From Siphonodentalium dalli (taxonomy: Eukaryota > Mollusca > Scaphopoda > Gadilida > Siphonodentaliidae), in assembly GCA_032622095.1 (NCBI GenBank), contig CP136062.1:229662578-229726577 (forward strand): a stretch of DNA of 64,000 nt, read 5' to 3'. This document shows positions 60,801-63,665 of this stretch, one piece after another; position 1 is the stretch's first letter; each line of letters begins with the position of its first letter. The notes under the pieces are model-generated. The model was not told where the DNA came from. It made no database searches and worked only from the letters and a program-made list of their open reading frames with translations. Made by a program: the position numbers and the translations under genes.

Positions 60801-62677
60801 GCTATGCTGGGTAGAATCACTAAATTCTCCCTCTGGGGACCTCATTCTGCAAATGACAGACACACTATTTCAAGGCTTGCCCATTGTGCATGGTGAAACC
60901 ACCGACCATCAGTGAGCAAATGGCGACTCCCCAAGATAGTGATGACTCCCATATCGCAAGCGCTGGAGAGCGAGTGGCTCTGGAACAGAGCACCTTACCG
61001 ACTGAGCCACCATGGCCCTTGACCAATCAGAATGCGTAATTTATCAACAAGTGTTATACAGGGGCGCCGGAAGATGGGGGGAGGGGGGCAGAGGGGGCAG
61101 CTGACCCCCCTGCCCTTGACCAAGGGGGGCGAGCGGGGGCAGGACTTGCCCTTTTTCTGGAGACAGAAAATGCTTTTGTGTGTTTAATCTCGTGTTTTTA
61201 TAGCAAAATGTGACTTTTTTTATCCAAATACCACCAATTTCATAAGGAATATTTATTTTTTGTCAATTTTATCACAAAACGGCCATAAAAACCGACAAAT
61301 ACCATTAAAATAGGGATTTTTGCCACAATGAATTTATGGTTATTTTCCCGAGTTTGCAGAGAAAATGCCCTTTTTTTGCGGAAAAGTGCCCTTTTTGTAG
61401 GCTCTGCCCCCCCTGCCCTTGGATGCTTCCGGCGCCCCTGGTGTTATAATTACTAATACTACGATCATCTGACTCGCCAGGCTATGTTGATCATCAGGAG
61501 CCGTTTAATATGGCACAGCAAACAGGGTCAAACGAAGTGTTGTCAGCATCCACCACAAACAAAATCCTCCGGCAAATGGTACAACAGGTTCCGTGCTTGT
61601 GGTGCGCTGCTGATGGTGTCGGTAGGAGCAGTAACGTGTTCGGCAACCATTCTTGGTGAGAATTCAGAAATACACAAGACTTGAAATAGTGTGTCTGTCA
61701 TTGCAAGATGAGGTCCCCAGAGGGTGAATTTAGTGACGCTATTCCACACAGCAGGCTAGCATCACCAAATTCACCCTCTGGGGATCTCATTCTGCTTAGG
61801 CCTCATCTTCTGGAAAGTATCTATAGTCTCAAATTAACATTGTTTTTAGTTATGGTACTTTTTCCCTTCTGGGAAGTTTCTATACCCCCTAATTTGCGAA
61901 AGATAAAATGCATAATCGAGGTGACTAATGTGTGAACAGCACCAACTTCGACTGGGAACTTCAGTCTGATCCTAGGTCTCCCATAGCAGTTGAGGCCTCA
62001 GCAGAATGAGGTCCCGAGCGGGTGAATTCGGTGATGTTAGCCCACTGTGCGGGATAGCGTCACTCAATTCACTCAAGGTGTCACTCAATTATTTTTTTAT
62101 AGTGCCTTCATATATGGTTTTAATAACAATCTTCGCCATAAAATATGATTAAAATACTATAATTCATCACCATTCGAAACGTTTGTGTCTCAGAAGATGC
62201 CCATAGAGAAATAGAAAACAGCTGAAATCATAAAAAGATTTCCCCTGTTATGGCTCCCAGAATGCAACAGAATTCAAACTAAAAATGTATTTTCAATGGA
62301 AGGGGAATAACTCACAAACACACTGTCAGTATCTCAACAAAAACAACATGTTCACAGTTTATTATTTCAAATAAGTTGAAAATACAATGTTTTGGAGCTT
62401 CCTCTTTCAAATGGTATATAATATGGCATATATTTTATATAACGTGATCTGGGGTTTGAAAATTAAGTGGGCCTTTTAAAAAAATTCTGTTTTGCATATG
62501 ATTACAGGAACGATATTTATGTTGAGATAGACACGTCGATCGGTGATGTGAATGCCACAGATGGCGTCTTCGTCGCAGCTCGTATAGACACTGGTGGCTG
62601 TCAAACATTTCAGGCGACTGGAATATATTTCTTCATATTTCCCAAAAAGAATGAGTTCAAGGTCACAGGGGATTTAG
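18697..62677 (+). CDS. GALC: Galactocerebrosidase (GH59), 17 exons, 3' end outside the window
   Basis: Lysosomal beta-galactosidase that hydrolyses galactosylceramide and related sphingolipids. Seventeen exons with consistent phases give 613 codons: exons 1-10 signal peptide and TIM barrel, 11-14 beta-sandwich, 15-17 start of the lectin domain; about 70 residues remain beyond the right edge. Residues 10-24 form a signal peptide ([10 protein letters not shown]). Acid/base Glu182 lies in LWNEKNY and nucleophile Glu257 in WASEDYST; the sugar-contacting Arg of CIRPFLP is present (Arg383). Cys270 and Cys381 match the human Cys271-Cys378 disulfide as I recall it. Candidate N-glycosylation sites include NIT, NLT, NGT and NAT. 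All donors are GT and acceptors AG. No frameshift or stop is seen, so the gene looks functional. Introns total about 42 kb and are filled with MITEs and satellites. Assignment is from protein similarity by eye, across the whole length, hence high confidence. Confidence 0.95.
19057..19899. mobile_element. TIR element with repeated GCGCTTAAGCGC palindromes
   Basis: Inverted ends ctatgggagacccttttcac / gtgaaaagggcctcccatag with TTGT on both sides (19053-19056, 19900-19903). Just inside each end are clustered palindromes of the type tttgcgcttaagcgcaaat: about six on the left (19090-19225), three on the right (19800-19870). The middle shows a diverged direct duplication (caccatatgagggaa...). No transposase. 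Confidence 0.75.
20265..20830. repeat. Diverged relatives of the 164-bp array
   Basis: Four degraded units with catggcc, ccatcttggattt, gactaaatcctttgacacac and gattgtcaccaaact. Much older than the 1.5-3.9 kb array. Confidence 0.7.
20989..21394. mobile_element. TTAA-type foldback, family F
   Basis: Ends ttaaaggtactcaatccga and ctgattgagtacctttga (right TTAA decayed to TTGA). Ends 40 bp before the repeated exon 2 acceptors. Confidence 0.7.
21421..21523 (+). repeat. 45-bp tandem copies of the exon 2 acceptor
   Basis: The unit gcgacttcc ... ttttttgtattgtag occurs with acceptors ending before 21434, 21479 and 21524; only the last leads into the true exon. Units 1 and 2 carry the first 9-10 exon bases then diverge. 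In exon frame each upstream unit reaches TAG, the acceptor's own last three bases, so use of an upstream acceptor would truncate the protein. Confidence 0.85.
21524..21592 (+). CDS. GALC: GALC exon 2
   Basis: Residues 50-72, [23 protein letters not shown]. Acceptor tgtattgtag, donor GTTTGT, phase 0 on both sides. Confidence 0.95.
21628..21741. mobile_element. Mariner-like MITE, left half
   Basis: cagtaatgccataaataatc through catcggaaagctctcact; stops at the palindrome centre. Preceded by TA. Starts at intron base 36 after exon 2. Confidence 0.75.
21745..23892. other. Intron 2, mostly unassigned
   Basis: Contains diverged ggccattttggtggccatct repeats (22840-23380), a 15-G run at 23476-23490, and a short frame at 22205-22278 ([20 protein letters not shown]) followed after a stop by an acidic [15 protein letters not shown] segment. 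The latter may be a gene fragment of unknown origin; I would not call it a gene. Confidence 0.4.
23893..23956 (+). CDS. GALC: GALC exon 3
   Basis: Residues 73-93 plus one base: [20 protein letters not shown]. Acceptor ttttcttttcag, donor GTAATA, phase 1 out. Confidence 0.95.
24000..24080. repeat. 28-bp direct repeat, 3 copies
   Basis: Three copies of attcatatattatatttata followed by cggcaata. Confidence 0.9.
24112..24390. repeat. Family F copy, cut by the minisatellite
   Basis: Shares cgagtct...cctacccatcaacgctc and gatggataactctaaaatca with other F copies; the right part is replaced by the minisatellite that follows. Confidence 0.6.
24420..26880. repeat. 2.5-kb ATGAGAACCAT minisatellite
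   Basis: Built from two alternating half-units, acacatgagaaccat and atatgagaaccatcc, giving a period near 30 bp with some 14-15 bp insertions. Variants (cccactcatgag, catgtaagaaccatc, tagctcccacacatg) recur in blocks. Twelve or more long ORFs on both strands arise here only from the period. Confidence 0.95.
26881..27240. repeat. Low-complexity and dispersed repeat
   Basis: (GAT)n at 26878-26892, then a segment with gacatggcccagatgggccg tcttcctgtcgcc, likely the 3' end of a retroelement, and a stray gagaaccatataagaaccat minisatellite unit at about 27104. Confidence 0.5.
27380..28024 (+). pseudogene. Internally deleted Penelope-like retroelement with GIY-YIG end
   Basis: The 3' part (27700-28024) reads [12 protein letters not shown], one stop, then [20 protein letters not shown] and a tail ending GMNRKDF-stop: a GIY-YIG endonuclease with its YVGET motif and Arg/His positions. 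In typical members the stop and the preceding Tyr would be the two Cys of a CxxC motif. The 5' part, in another frame (27499-27720), reads [20 protein letters not shown], like N-terminal regions of such elements. The reverse transcriptase expected between them is missing, so this is a short deletion derivative. Frames are broken; inactive. Family assignment by motif only. Confidence 0.65.
28050..28160. mobile_element. Family A remnant
   Basis: Half hairpin gtattctcttatataagaga followed by ggcacaggatctttaatgct and ccgccatgaaagggttaa. Confidence 0.65.
28165..29862. repeat. 92-bp satellite derived from a TTAA MITE (family H), about 18 units
   Basis: Each unit begins tatggagcctca, contains gacagtcatcagtgcattct and ends tgaggctccata-aagggttaa, so every monomer has its own 12-bp inverted ends and a TTAA junction. 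Single copies of the same element occur at 12160-12262, 30296-30382 and 50660-51030. A distinctive monomer (cacacaaaaccaagcagaag) occurs twice, near 28460 and 29106, seven monomers apart. Confidence 0.9.
29863..30295. other. Intron 3, unassigned
   Basis: No repeat family or gene recognised; contains the unremarkable start of the ORF at 30190. Confidence 0.4.
30296..30382. mobile_element. Family H copy next to the exon 4 acceptor
   Basis: catggagtttgcaagcagac ... ggggctccataaagggttaa; its TTAA end is 26 bp before exon 4. Confidence 0.7.
30409..30497 (+). CDS. GALC: GALC exon 4
   Basis: Residues 94-123: [20 protein letters not shown] then [10 protein letters not shown]. Acceptor with a pure T tract ending ttttttag, donor GTTTCT, phase 1 in, 0 out. 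Confidence 0.95.
30531..30735 (+). pseudogene. Two degenerate copies of the 3' half of exon 4 plus its donor
   Basis: Segments starting at 30531 and 30649 repeat gatgagaattatc...ggatatgagtgg through the donor and gtatgatccgtgggg. Codons corresponding to GYEWWLMVE are retained; the ends read PKE and P-stop. No acceptor with a pyrimidine tract precedes them. Copies are linked by G runs of 14-19 bases. Confidence 0.85.
30736..31650. other. Intron 4, unassigned, with a family E copy
   Basis: Family E foldback at about 30865-30945 (tactatttttcgcgcac ... gtgaaaaatag). The rest shows nothing recognisable. Confidence 0.5.
31670..31800. repeat. Perfect 27-bp-arm hairpin within a longer inverted repeat
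   Basis: Arms 31709-31735 and 31739-31765 are exact complements around a 3-base loop (ctc-gat-gag). Complementarity continues outward for about 30 bp at lower identity (aataatgaatgac / gccattcattat). Confidence 0.85.
32005..32182. mobile_element. Mariner-like MITE with internal deletion
   Basis: cagtaatgccctacgtaatc to gagcattactgta; the left arm lost about 40 bp near the centre. Confidence 0.8.
32447..32822. mobile_element. TTAA-flanked element, family I, second copy
   Basis: Same boundaries and about 85% identity by eye to 13434-13808. The flanks (ggactaatgtcat | cagaatttttattattgaaa) recur without it at 33361-33410. Confidence 0.85.
32880..33330. mobile_element. Family A double hairpin with AT-rich spacer
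   Basis: One hairpin at 32891-32954, a spacer of diverged aattgttaaagaatgtaaga units, and a second, damaged hairpin at 33231-33281, ending gctcccgtcatgaaatggtt. Confidence 0.8.
33431..33742 (+). repeat. 52-bp tandem repeat running into the exon 5 acceptor, 6 copies
   Basis: Units start gtttgtacagttaaccgata at 33431, 33483, 33535, 33587, 33639 and 33691. The seventh start (33743) reads gtttgtac-tttcag and is the exon 5 acceptor, so each unit carries a TTTGTACAG look-alike at the same place. Nearly identical units. Confidence 0.9.
33757..33921 (+). CDS. GALC: GALC exon 5
   Basis: Residues 124-178, including [15 protein letters not shown] and a [20 protein letters not shown] end that leads into the acid/base motif. 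Donor GTGAGA, phase 0. Confidence 0.95.
33930..34142. mobile_element. Mariner-like palindromic MITE at the exon 5 donor
   Basis: 213 bp, nearly perfect inverted repeat, TA on both sides (33928-33929, 34143-34144). It begins at intron base 9. Confidence 0.9.
34145..35003. other. Intron 5, unassigned
   Basis: No repeat family or gene recognised. Confidence 0.4.
35004..35244. mobile_element. TTAA MITE, family A
   Basis: TTAA-CCCTTTGAGTGCCAG ... CTGGCACTCAAGGG-TTAA. Confidence 0.85.
35323..35361 (+). CDS. GALC: GALC exon 6 (acid/base Glu)
   Basis: Thirteen codons, [13 protein letters not shown], residues 179-191; Glu182 is the proton donor by family comparison. Acceptor tccaatttcag, donor GTAAGT, phase 0 both sides. 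Confidence 0.95.
35458..35670. mobile_element. Mariner-like palindromic MITE
   Basis: TA-flanked, 213 bp, near-perfect inverted repeat. Confidence 0.9.
35735..35835. repeat. Small hairpin, family G
   Basis: taacaaaatttattaac ... gttaataaattttgttta around gagccgagctttagcgaggctc. Loop pattern resembles the hairpin at 49.13-49.27 kb. Confidence 0.7.
36115..36420. repeat. Family K fragment and 164-bp-array relative
   Basis: ataaccctttacccaacaaa ... ctgcaacagcctaaa matches the element at 63266; tagtcactaaatccttcggc onward resembles the 164-bp unit. Confidence 0.6.
36728..37290. repeat. CCCCCC-ended dispersed repeat
   Basis: Starts gtataccccccgcaacgaag and ends acacggggggtatccttagt; internal diverged direct units with cctgcgattatgatgtctgt. 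Probably a non-autonomous element; no coding frame. Confidence 0.6.
37461..37588 (+). CDS. GALC: GALC exon 7
   Basis: Residues 192-233 plus two bases: [20 protein letters not shown], then [22 protein letters not shown]. Donor GTTAGT; codon 234 (Gly) is split with exon 8. Confidence 0.95.
37660..38104. mobile_element. TTAA-flanked element, family F
   Basis: TTAA-AGGTACTCAATCCGA ... TCGGATTGAGTACCT-TTAA, 445 bp. Other copies near 4.9, 21.0, 24.1 and 55.2 kb. Confidence 0.85.
38215..39085. mobile_element. Two adjacent family D (hAT-like) MITEs
   Basis: First copy about 38215-38660 (right end ctgcaaatgacagacacg), second about 38707-39085. Both show atttgcagaatgaggtcccc and ggtgaatttagtgacgc. 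Confidence 0.8.
39086..39402. mobile_element. Family A spacer and hairpin
   Basis: Tandem-like aattgttaaagaatgtaaga units (39105-39320) followed by a hairpin with a private gacttgcatat variant, ending cattggcacagg. Confidence 0.7.
39403..40958. mobile_element. Putative TIR element with subterminal GAATCGAATC
   Basis: Left end tagggcg...gaatctcgaatcaggcaaacg, right end gaatcagacaaacgatttcg ... cacagggccct. A related end (gtagggccctgcgaataatc) is at 47756. The interior (1.5 kb) has no recognisable ORF. It lies between two copies of a 40-bp family A segment. Confidence 0.55.
40962..41036. mobile_element. Family A half hairpin and right end
   Basis: atggtcgacttgcatatata ... gaatgcattggcacagggtg ... 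cgcagctccagtcatgaa. Stops about 14 bp before the first exon 8 acceptor copy. Confidence 0.75.
41037..41344 (+). pseudogene. Three tandem copies of exon 8 acceptor plus first 85 exon bases
   Basis: Exon-like starts at 41051, 41149 and 41247, exact 98-bp period. Copies 1 and 2 are identical; copy 3 differs at two bases. Each has the acceptor ttcttatttgcag, the [20 protein letters not shown] block and the WASEDYST nucleophile motif, then TGA directly in frame. No donor is present in any of them. Confidence 0.95.
41345..41462 (+). CDS. GALC: GALC exon 8 (nucleophile Glu), intact copy
   Basis: Residues 234-273: [39 protein letters not shown]. Glu257 is the catalytic nucleophile by family comparison. 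Phase 2 in, 0 out; donor GTTTGT. Only this fourth repeat copy has the complete 3' half and a donor. Confidence 0.95.
41560..41725. repeat. Pyrimidine-rich tract
   Basis: C/T-rich sequence (ctctcaccactatccatgct, ctccactatctcttctcttc); low complexity, strand-asymmetric. Confidence 0.7.
41730..42335. repeat. Array of about 4 units with gtttccggatgataacttta
   Basis: Units of about 130-180 bp share tttccggatgataacttt, aatttggtat and aaaatacagatcaagtt...gaatatgggt. No open frame conserved. Confidence 0.75.
42336..42929. other. Intron 8, unassigned
   Basis: No repeat family or gene recognised; the ORF at 42260-42604 is unsupported. Confidence 0.4.
42930..42967 (+). CDS. GALC: GALC exon 9
   Basis: Residues 274-285 plus two bases, [12 protein letters not shown]. 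Acceptor tctttacag, donor GTGAGT; Ser286 codon split with exon 10. Confidence 0.95.
42978..43050. mobile_element. Family D left end, partly duplicated, at the exon 9 donor
   Basis: caagactgagtttagtgtgc occurs twice in tandem, followed by ctgtcattgcagaatgaggt. Starts at intron base 11; the duplication creates a second gtgaga. Confidence 0.7.
43099..43301. mobile_element. Mariner-like palindromic MITE
   Basis: TA-flanked; right arm has a short deletion. Confidence 0.85.
43380..43800. mobile_element. Family D (hAT-like) MITE
   Basis: tttgcagaatgaggtcccca ... cattctgcaaagacagggac, with the internal gtgatgtacacccatttaga segment. Confidence 0.75.
43829..44321. mobile_element. TA-flanked MITE with ctgta...ttattcg ends
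   Basis: TA-ctgtaaaagtacatttattc ... cgaatttaaagccattcacag-TA; subterminal caatttttgtgg / ccacaaaaattg inverted. Resembles mariner-type MITEs that I recall as common in bivalve genomes. Confidence 0.7.
44511..44734 (+). pseudogene. Three degenerate tandem copies of exon 10 acceptor plus exon start
   Basis: Acceptor-like tctattacag precedes exon-like starts at 44524, 44596 and 44666, spaced 72, 70 and 69 bp from the next. Each retains gaatctgatagcc and tattattcc..gcgct before diverging into tattatgattctctgt, the next pyrimidine tract. Roughly 75-85% similar to the true exon, hence older than the exon 8 array. Confidence 0.9.
44735..44859 (+). CDS. GALC: GALC exon 10
   Basis: Residues 286-327: [41 protein letters not shown]. 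Phase 2 in, 1 out, donor GTCAGT. Ends the TIM barrel. Confidence 0.95.
44880..45290. mobile_element. Family D (hAT-like) MITE at the exon 10 donor
   Basis: caagcctgattatagcgtgt ... cattctgcaaatgacaa. Begins at intron base 21. Confidence 0.8.
45300..46860. repeat. 165-bp tandem array in intron 10, about 7 units
   Basis: Units share gagttatggcccttaattag, gctcgttagcgcgataactt and gagttcgaaaaccggcc. Interrupted at 46083-46417 by a TTAA element. Confidence 0.9.
46083..46417. mobile_element. TTAA-targeting element inserted in the 165-bp array
   Basis: 335 bp, ends CCCTTTGGCGAGTA and TACTCTCCAAAGGG (13 of 14 inverted), TTAA on both sides. Inside are two copies of gtagaacgacatatatgtcg. The neighbouring array unit at about 45915 has the uninterrupted site ggtccttaagtagtc. 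Confidence 0.92.
46906..47029. repeat. 61-bp direct repeat, 2 copies
   Basis: aacttaacaaatattaaccg to gatactgatgcacaccaa, two identical copies shortly before exon 11. Confidence 0.95.
47106..47245 (+). CDS. GALC: GALC exon 11
   Basis: Residues 328-374: [47 protein letters not shown]. Starts the beta-sandwich. Phase 1 in, 0 out at the first donor (GTATAC, 47246). The frame stays open for another 288 bp through the repeat that follows. Confidence 0.93.
47246..47535 (+). repeat. 72-bp in-frame tandem copies of exon 11 end plus donor
   Basis: Four additional units; donors ATG|GTATA at 47246, 47318, 47390, 47462 and 47534, spaced exactly 72 bp. Each unit encodes VYYLIT(N/I)LIVSP(H/Y)K then [10 protein letters not shown]; the last 16 residues or so mirror the true exon end [16 protein letters not shown], the first eight are former intron. 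No stop until TAA just after the fifth donor. Degraded copies continue to about 47700. Confidence 0.95.
47536..47870. repeat. Degraded exon 11 repeat copies and a GAATC-type element end
   Basis: accatcgtcatagaaaccat at about 47673-47692 and diverged forms before it; then gtagggccctgcgaataatc at 47756. Confidence 0.65.
48133..48222 (+). CDS. GALC: GALC exon 12
   Basis: Residues 375-404, [30 protein letters not shown]. Contains CIRPFLP with the conserved Cys and Arg. Acceptor ttttgtttcag, donor GTAAGT, phase 0. Confidence 0.95.
48280..49125. mobile_element. hAT-like element with perfect 8-bp duplication
   Basis: Ends CAGGCCCCAAGCTAG and CTAGCTTGGGCCCTG; TSD tctacaac at 48272-48279 and 49126-49133. 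846 bp, no transposase. Subterminal agaaggcgact / agtcgcctt motifs. Starts at intron base 58 after exon 12. Confidence 0.9.
49132..49268. repeat. Hairpin with about 55-bp arms, family G
   Basis: ccccagtttatagcggga ... ctataaactgggg around ggaccgagcactttggcgaggtcc. Arms nearly perfect. Confidence 0.85.
49269..50132. other. Intron 12, unassigned
   Basis: No repeat or gene recognised. Confidence 0.4.
50133..50600. mobile_element. TTAA MITE, family A, double hairpin
   Basis: ttaaccctttcatggtggga ... gctccagtcatgaaagggttaa. A damaged hairpin, an AT-rich spacer made of ttttatcattttttcttaca units, then a perfect hairpin at 50484-50553. Confidence 0.85.
50660..51030. repeat. Three inverted-orientation family H units
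   Basis: ccctttatggagccccagac ... tgaggctccatatgggagtg in units separated by ttaaataaaaggaaaat; same element as the 92-bp satellite but in the opposite orientation. Confidence 0.8.
51205..51317. mobile_element. Mariner-like MITE, right half
   Basis: gagagctttccgatgaatgg to ttactgta; the left half is missing. Confidence 0.8.
51325..51770. mobile_element. Family D (hAT-like) MITE
   Basis: caagcctgagtttagtgtgt ... ctgcaaattacagacacac ... ttcagacttg; full-length form about 445 bp. Confidence 0.8.
51839..51928 (+). CDS. GALC: GALC exon 13
   Basis: Residues 405-434: [30 protein letters not shown]. Acceptor attttcag, donor GTGAGT, phase 0. Confidence 0.95.
51941..52193. mobile_element. Family D short form with 8-bp duplication at the exon 13 donor
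   Basis: CAAGCCTTGAAATAG ... CTATTTCAATGCTTG, 253 bp. TSD gtagtaca at 51933-51940 and 52194-52201; the left TSD begins at intron base 5, inside the donor consensus. This copy identifies family D as hAT-like. Confidence 0.92.
52205..52405. mobile_element. Family A, damaged copy
   Basis: ttaactcgtccatgactaga ... cacgtcctgtcatggaagggtcaa with partial hairpins. Confidence 0.6.
52500..53115. mobile_element. Family D fragments
   Basis: Right part 52530-52815 (gtgatgtacacccattggga type centre, cattctgcaaaagaccg end) and left part 52885-53115 (ggcagaatgaggtcaccaga). Confidence 0.7.
53118..53470. mobile_element. Family A double hairpin with a family H-like insert
   Basis: Hairpins at 53126-53197 and 53393-53462; between them ccctgcagggagccccacac ... 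ggggctctgtatgggtg. Confidence 0.8.
53588..53729 (+). CDS. GALC: GALC exon 14
   Basis: Residues 435-481: [47 protein letters not shown]. Acceptor gttttatag, donor GTATGT, phase 0 in, 1 out. Confidence 0.95.
53779..53991. mobile_element. Mariner-like palindromic MITE
   Basis: TA-flanked, 213 bp; starts at intron base 50. The flank gattctgacttggt is repeated on the far side near 54030. Confidence 0.9.
54035..54990. other. Intron 14, unassigned
   Basis: No repeat or gene recognised. Confidence 0.4.
54990..55270. repeat. Family E foldback and family F fragment
   Basis: cgcgaatttaaagtgcgcga ... gcgaaaaatagtactgcgc, then ttaaattccggattaagata ... gttgactgtggttagcatta. Confidence 0.65.
55285..55675. 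mobile_element. Family D fragments
   Basis: tatagtctcaaaataacatt, ggtgaacatcgccaacttca and tggggacctcattctgcact. Confidence 0.7.
55815..56310. repeat. Direct duplication of about 390 bp with a family D piece
   Basis: acaatgacaagacattgccg ... gataacactatcttcgtctt at 55823-55912 is repeated as gcaatgacaagtcattgccg ... gataacactatcatcatcat at 56210-56298. Confidence 0.75.
56360..56770. mobile_element. Inverted-repeat element with nested family A hairpin
   Basis: ggaaatctagtgtttttgag ... and ...ctctaaaacaccagattttc form diverged arms; a family A hairpin lies at 56538-56609. A further related end is near 57690-57735. Confidence 0.65.
57293..59388. mobile_element. 2.1-kb element with 17-bp inverted ends
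   Basis: cacccgtcagtaagccc (57293-57309) and its exact complement (59372-59388). Contains a family A hairpin (57528-57597) and no recognisable ORF. Could be two unrelated insertions of a smaller element facing each other. Confidence 0.5.
59389..60041. other. Intron 14 end, unassigned
   Basis: No repeat or gene recognised. Confidence 0.4.
60042..60092 (+). CDS. GALC: GALC exon 15
   Basis: Residues 482-498: [17 protein letters not shown]. Acceptor tattgcttgcag, donor GTAACA, phase 1 in and out. It is short and its similarity is modest, but phase fits both neighbours. Confidence 0.85.
60206..60637. mobile_element. TTAA MITE, family A, longer variant
   Basis: TTAA-CCCTTTCAGTGCCAG ... TTGGCACTGAAAGGG-TCAA, 432 bp, standard hairpin at 60521-60590. 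Confidence 0.8.
60745..60882. mobile_element. Family D short form
   Basis: agcagaatgaggtccccaga ... cattctgcaaatgacagaca ... ctatttcaaggcttg; left end truncated. Confidence 0.8.
60884..61016 (-). mobile_element. tRNA-derived SINE head, reverse orientation
   Basis: On the minus strand: gggccatggtggctcagtcg (A box), ctccagcgcttgcgatatgg, matching the head of the 12401 SINE. Tail missing. Confidence 0.7.
61059..61440. mobile_element. hAT-like MITE with perfect 8-bp duplication before exon 16
   Basis: Ends CAGGGGCGCCGGAAG and CTTCCGGCGCCCCTG; TSD gtgttata at 61051-61058 and 61441-61448. Ends 40 bp before exon 16, leaving a short, purine-mixed acceptor region (gatcatctgactcgccag). Confidence 0.95.
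61481..61655 (+). CDS. GALC: GALC exon 16
   Basis: Residues 499-556: [57 protein letters not shown]. Lectin domain. Phase 1 in, 2 out; donor GTGAGA. Confidence 0.93.
61675..62075. mobile_element. Family D (hAT-like) MITE at the exon 16 donor
   Basis: caagacttgaaatagtgtgt ... gatagcgtcactcaattcac; starts at intron base 20. Right end degraded. Confidence 0.85.
62508..62677 (+). CDS. GALC: GALC exon 17
   Basis: Residues 557-613: [56 protein letters not shown]. Lectin domain. Acceptor atgattacag, donor GTAATT, phase 1 out into an exon beyond 64000. Confidence 0.95.
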
Positions 62678-62789
62678 GTAATTAATTAAATTATCAAGCT
62701 TAACTCTGAATCTCAATCATCTGAATTCAACCATTAAAACATTTAAAAAAGCTTCATGTCTGATTCCGTCACCGGCTGGGTACCAGTCA

Positions 62790-62995
62790 CGTTATTATCT
62801 GAACATTCCTAACGGAACTACTCATCAATGAGTGTATAGTATGGACAGGGTTAATAATAGGTTCTAACGGCCAGATATCTACTTTCAAAGGTTATTATTT
62901 GAACATTCCTAACGGAACTACTCATCAATGAATGTATAGTATGGAAAGGGTTAATAAGAGGTTCTGATGGCCAGATATCTACTTTCAAAACATGA
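62790..62995. repeat. 100-bp direct repeat, 2 copies
   Basis: gaacattcctaacggaacta to ggccagatatctactttcaa, twice with few differences. Confidence 0.9.
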
Positions 62996-63265
62996 AGTTT
63001 AAACACATTTTGAATTTTTGTCAGCCTGGTAAAAATTATGATCTTTTTCATACGTTTTCAACATAAAACTGATGGATGGTTTTATGCATCCCGCTGCCAC
63101 TTGCCAATGGCAAAAATAATTCAAATTTGGCAAAAACTATATTCATTTGGCAAGTCACTTTTTAATTCCTCAAGAAAGTGGACAAATATTGGTCACTCAA
63201 TACCATTCATTTCAGGACAGCATTGCCAATTTGCCATTAATGTTGTTTTATAAGGTTTGGATATG

Positions 63266-63665
63266 TTAACCCTTTACCCAACAAACTGGCCAAAACCGGC
63301 CAAATAAAGCTTCAACAGCCTAAAATATCTTCGGTCTGTCTCAATAGAACCATACAAATATGGATATCATTGGAACCGTCTCCTTGACCACATTGTGATA
63401 GTTAGTTATGCCCTGTGCCAATGCATTCTCTTATATATGCGAGTCGACCATAGGTCGCCTCGCATATATAAGAGAATGCATTGGCCTAAACAAAATCTTT
63501 TTTTAAAACACTTTTTACCATTTTTTCTTACATTCTTTAACAATTTTATAATTTTTAATGTGTTAAGCCAATGCATTCTCTTATATATGCGAGGCGACCT
63601 ATGGTCGACTCGCATATATAAGAGAATGCATTGGCACAGGGCCCTTCTGTTGGGTAAAGGGTTAA
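63266..63665. mobile_element. TTAA MITE, family K, with nested double hairpin
   Basis: TTAA-CCCTTTACCCAACAAAC ... CTGTTGGGTAAAGGG-TTAA. Two family A hairpins (63417-63486 and 63570-63638) lie inside. Confidence 0.85.
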
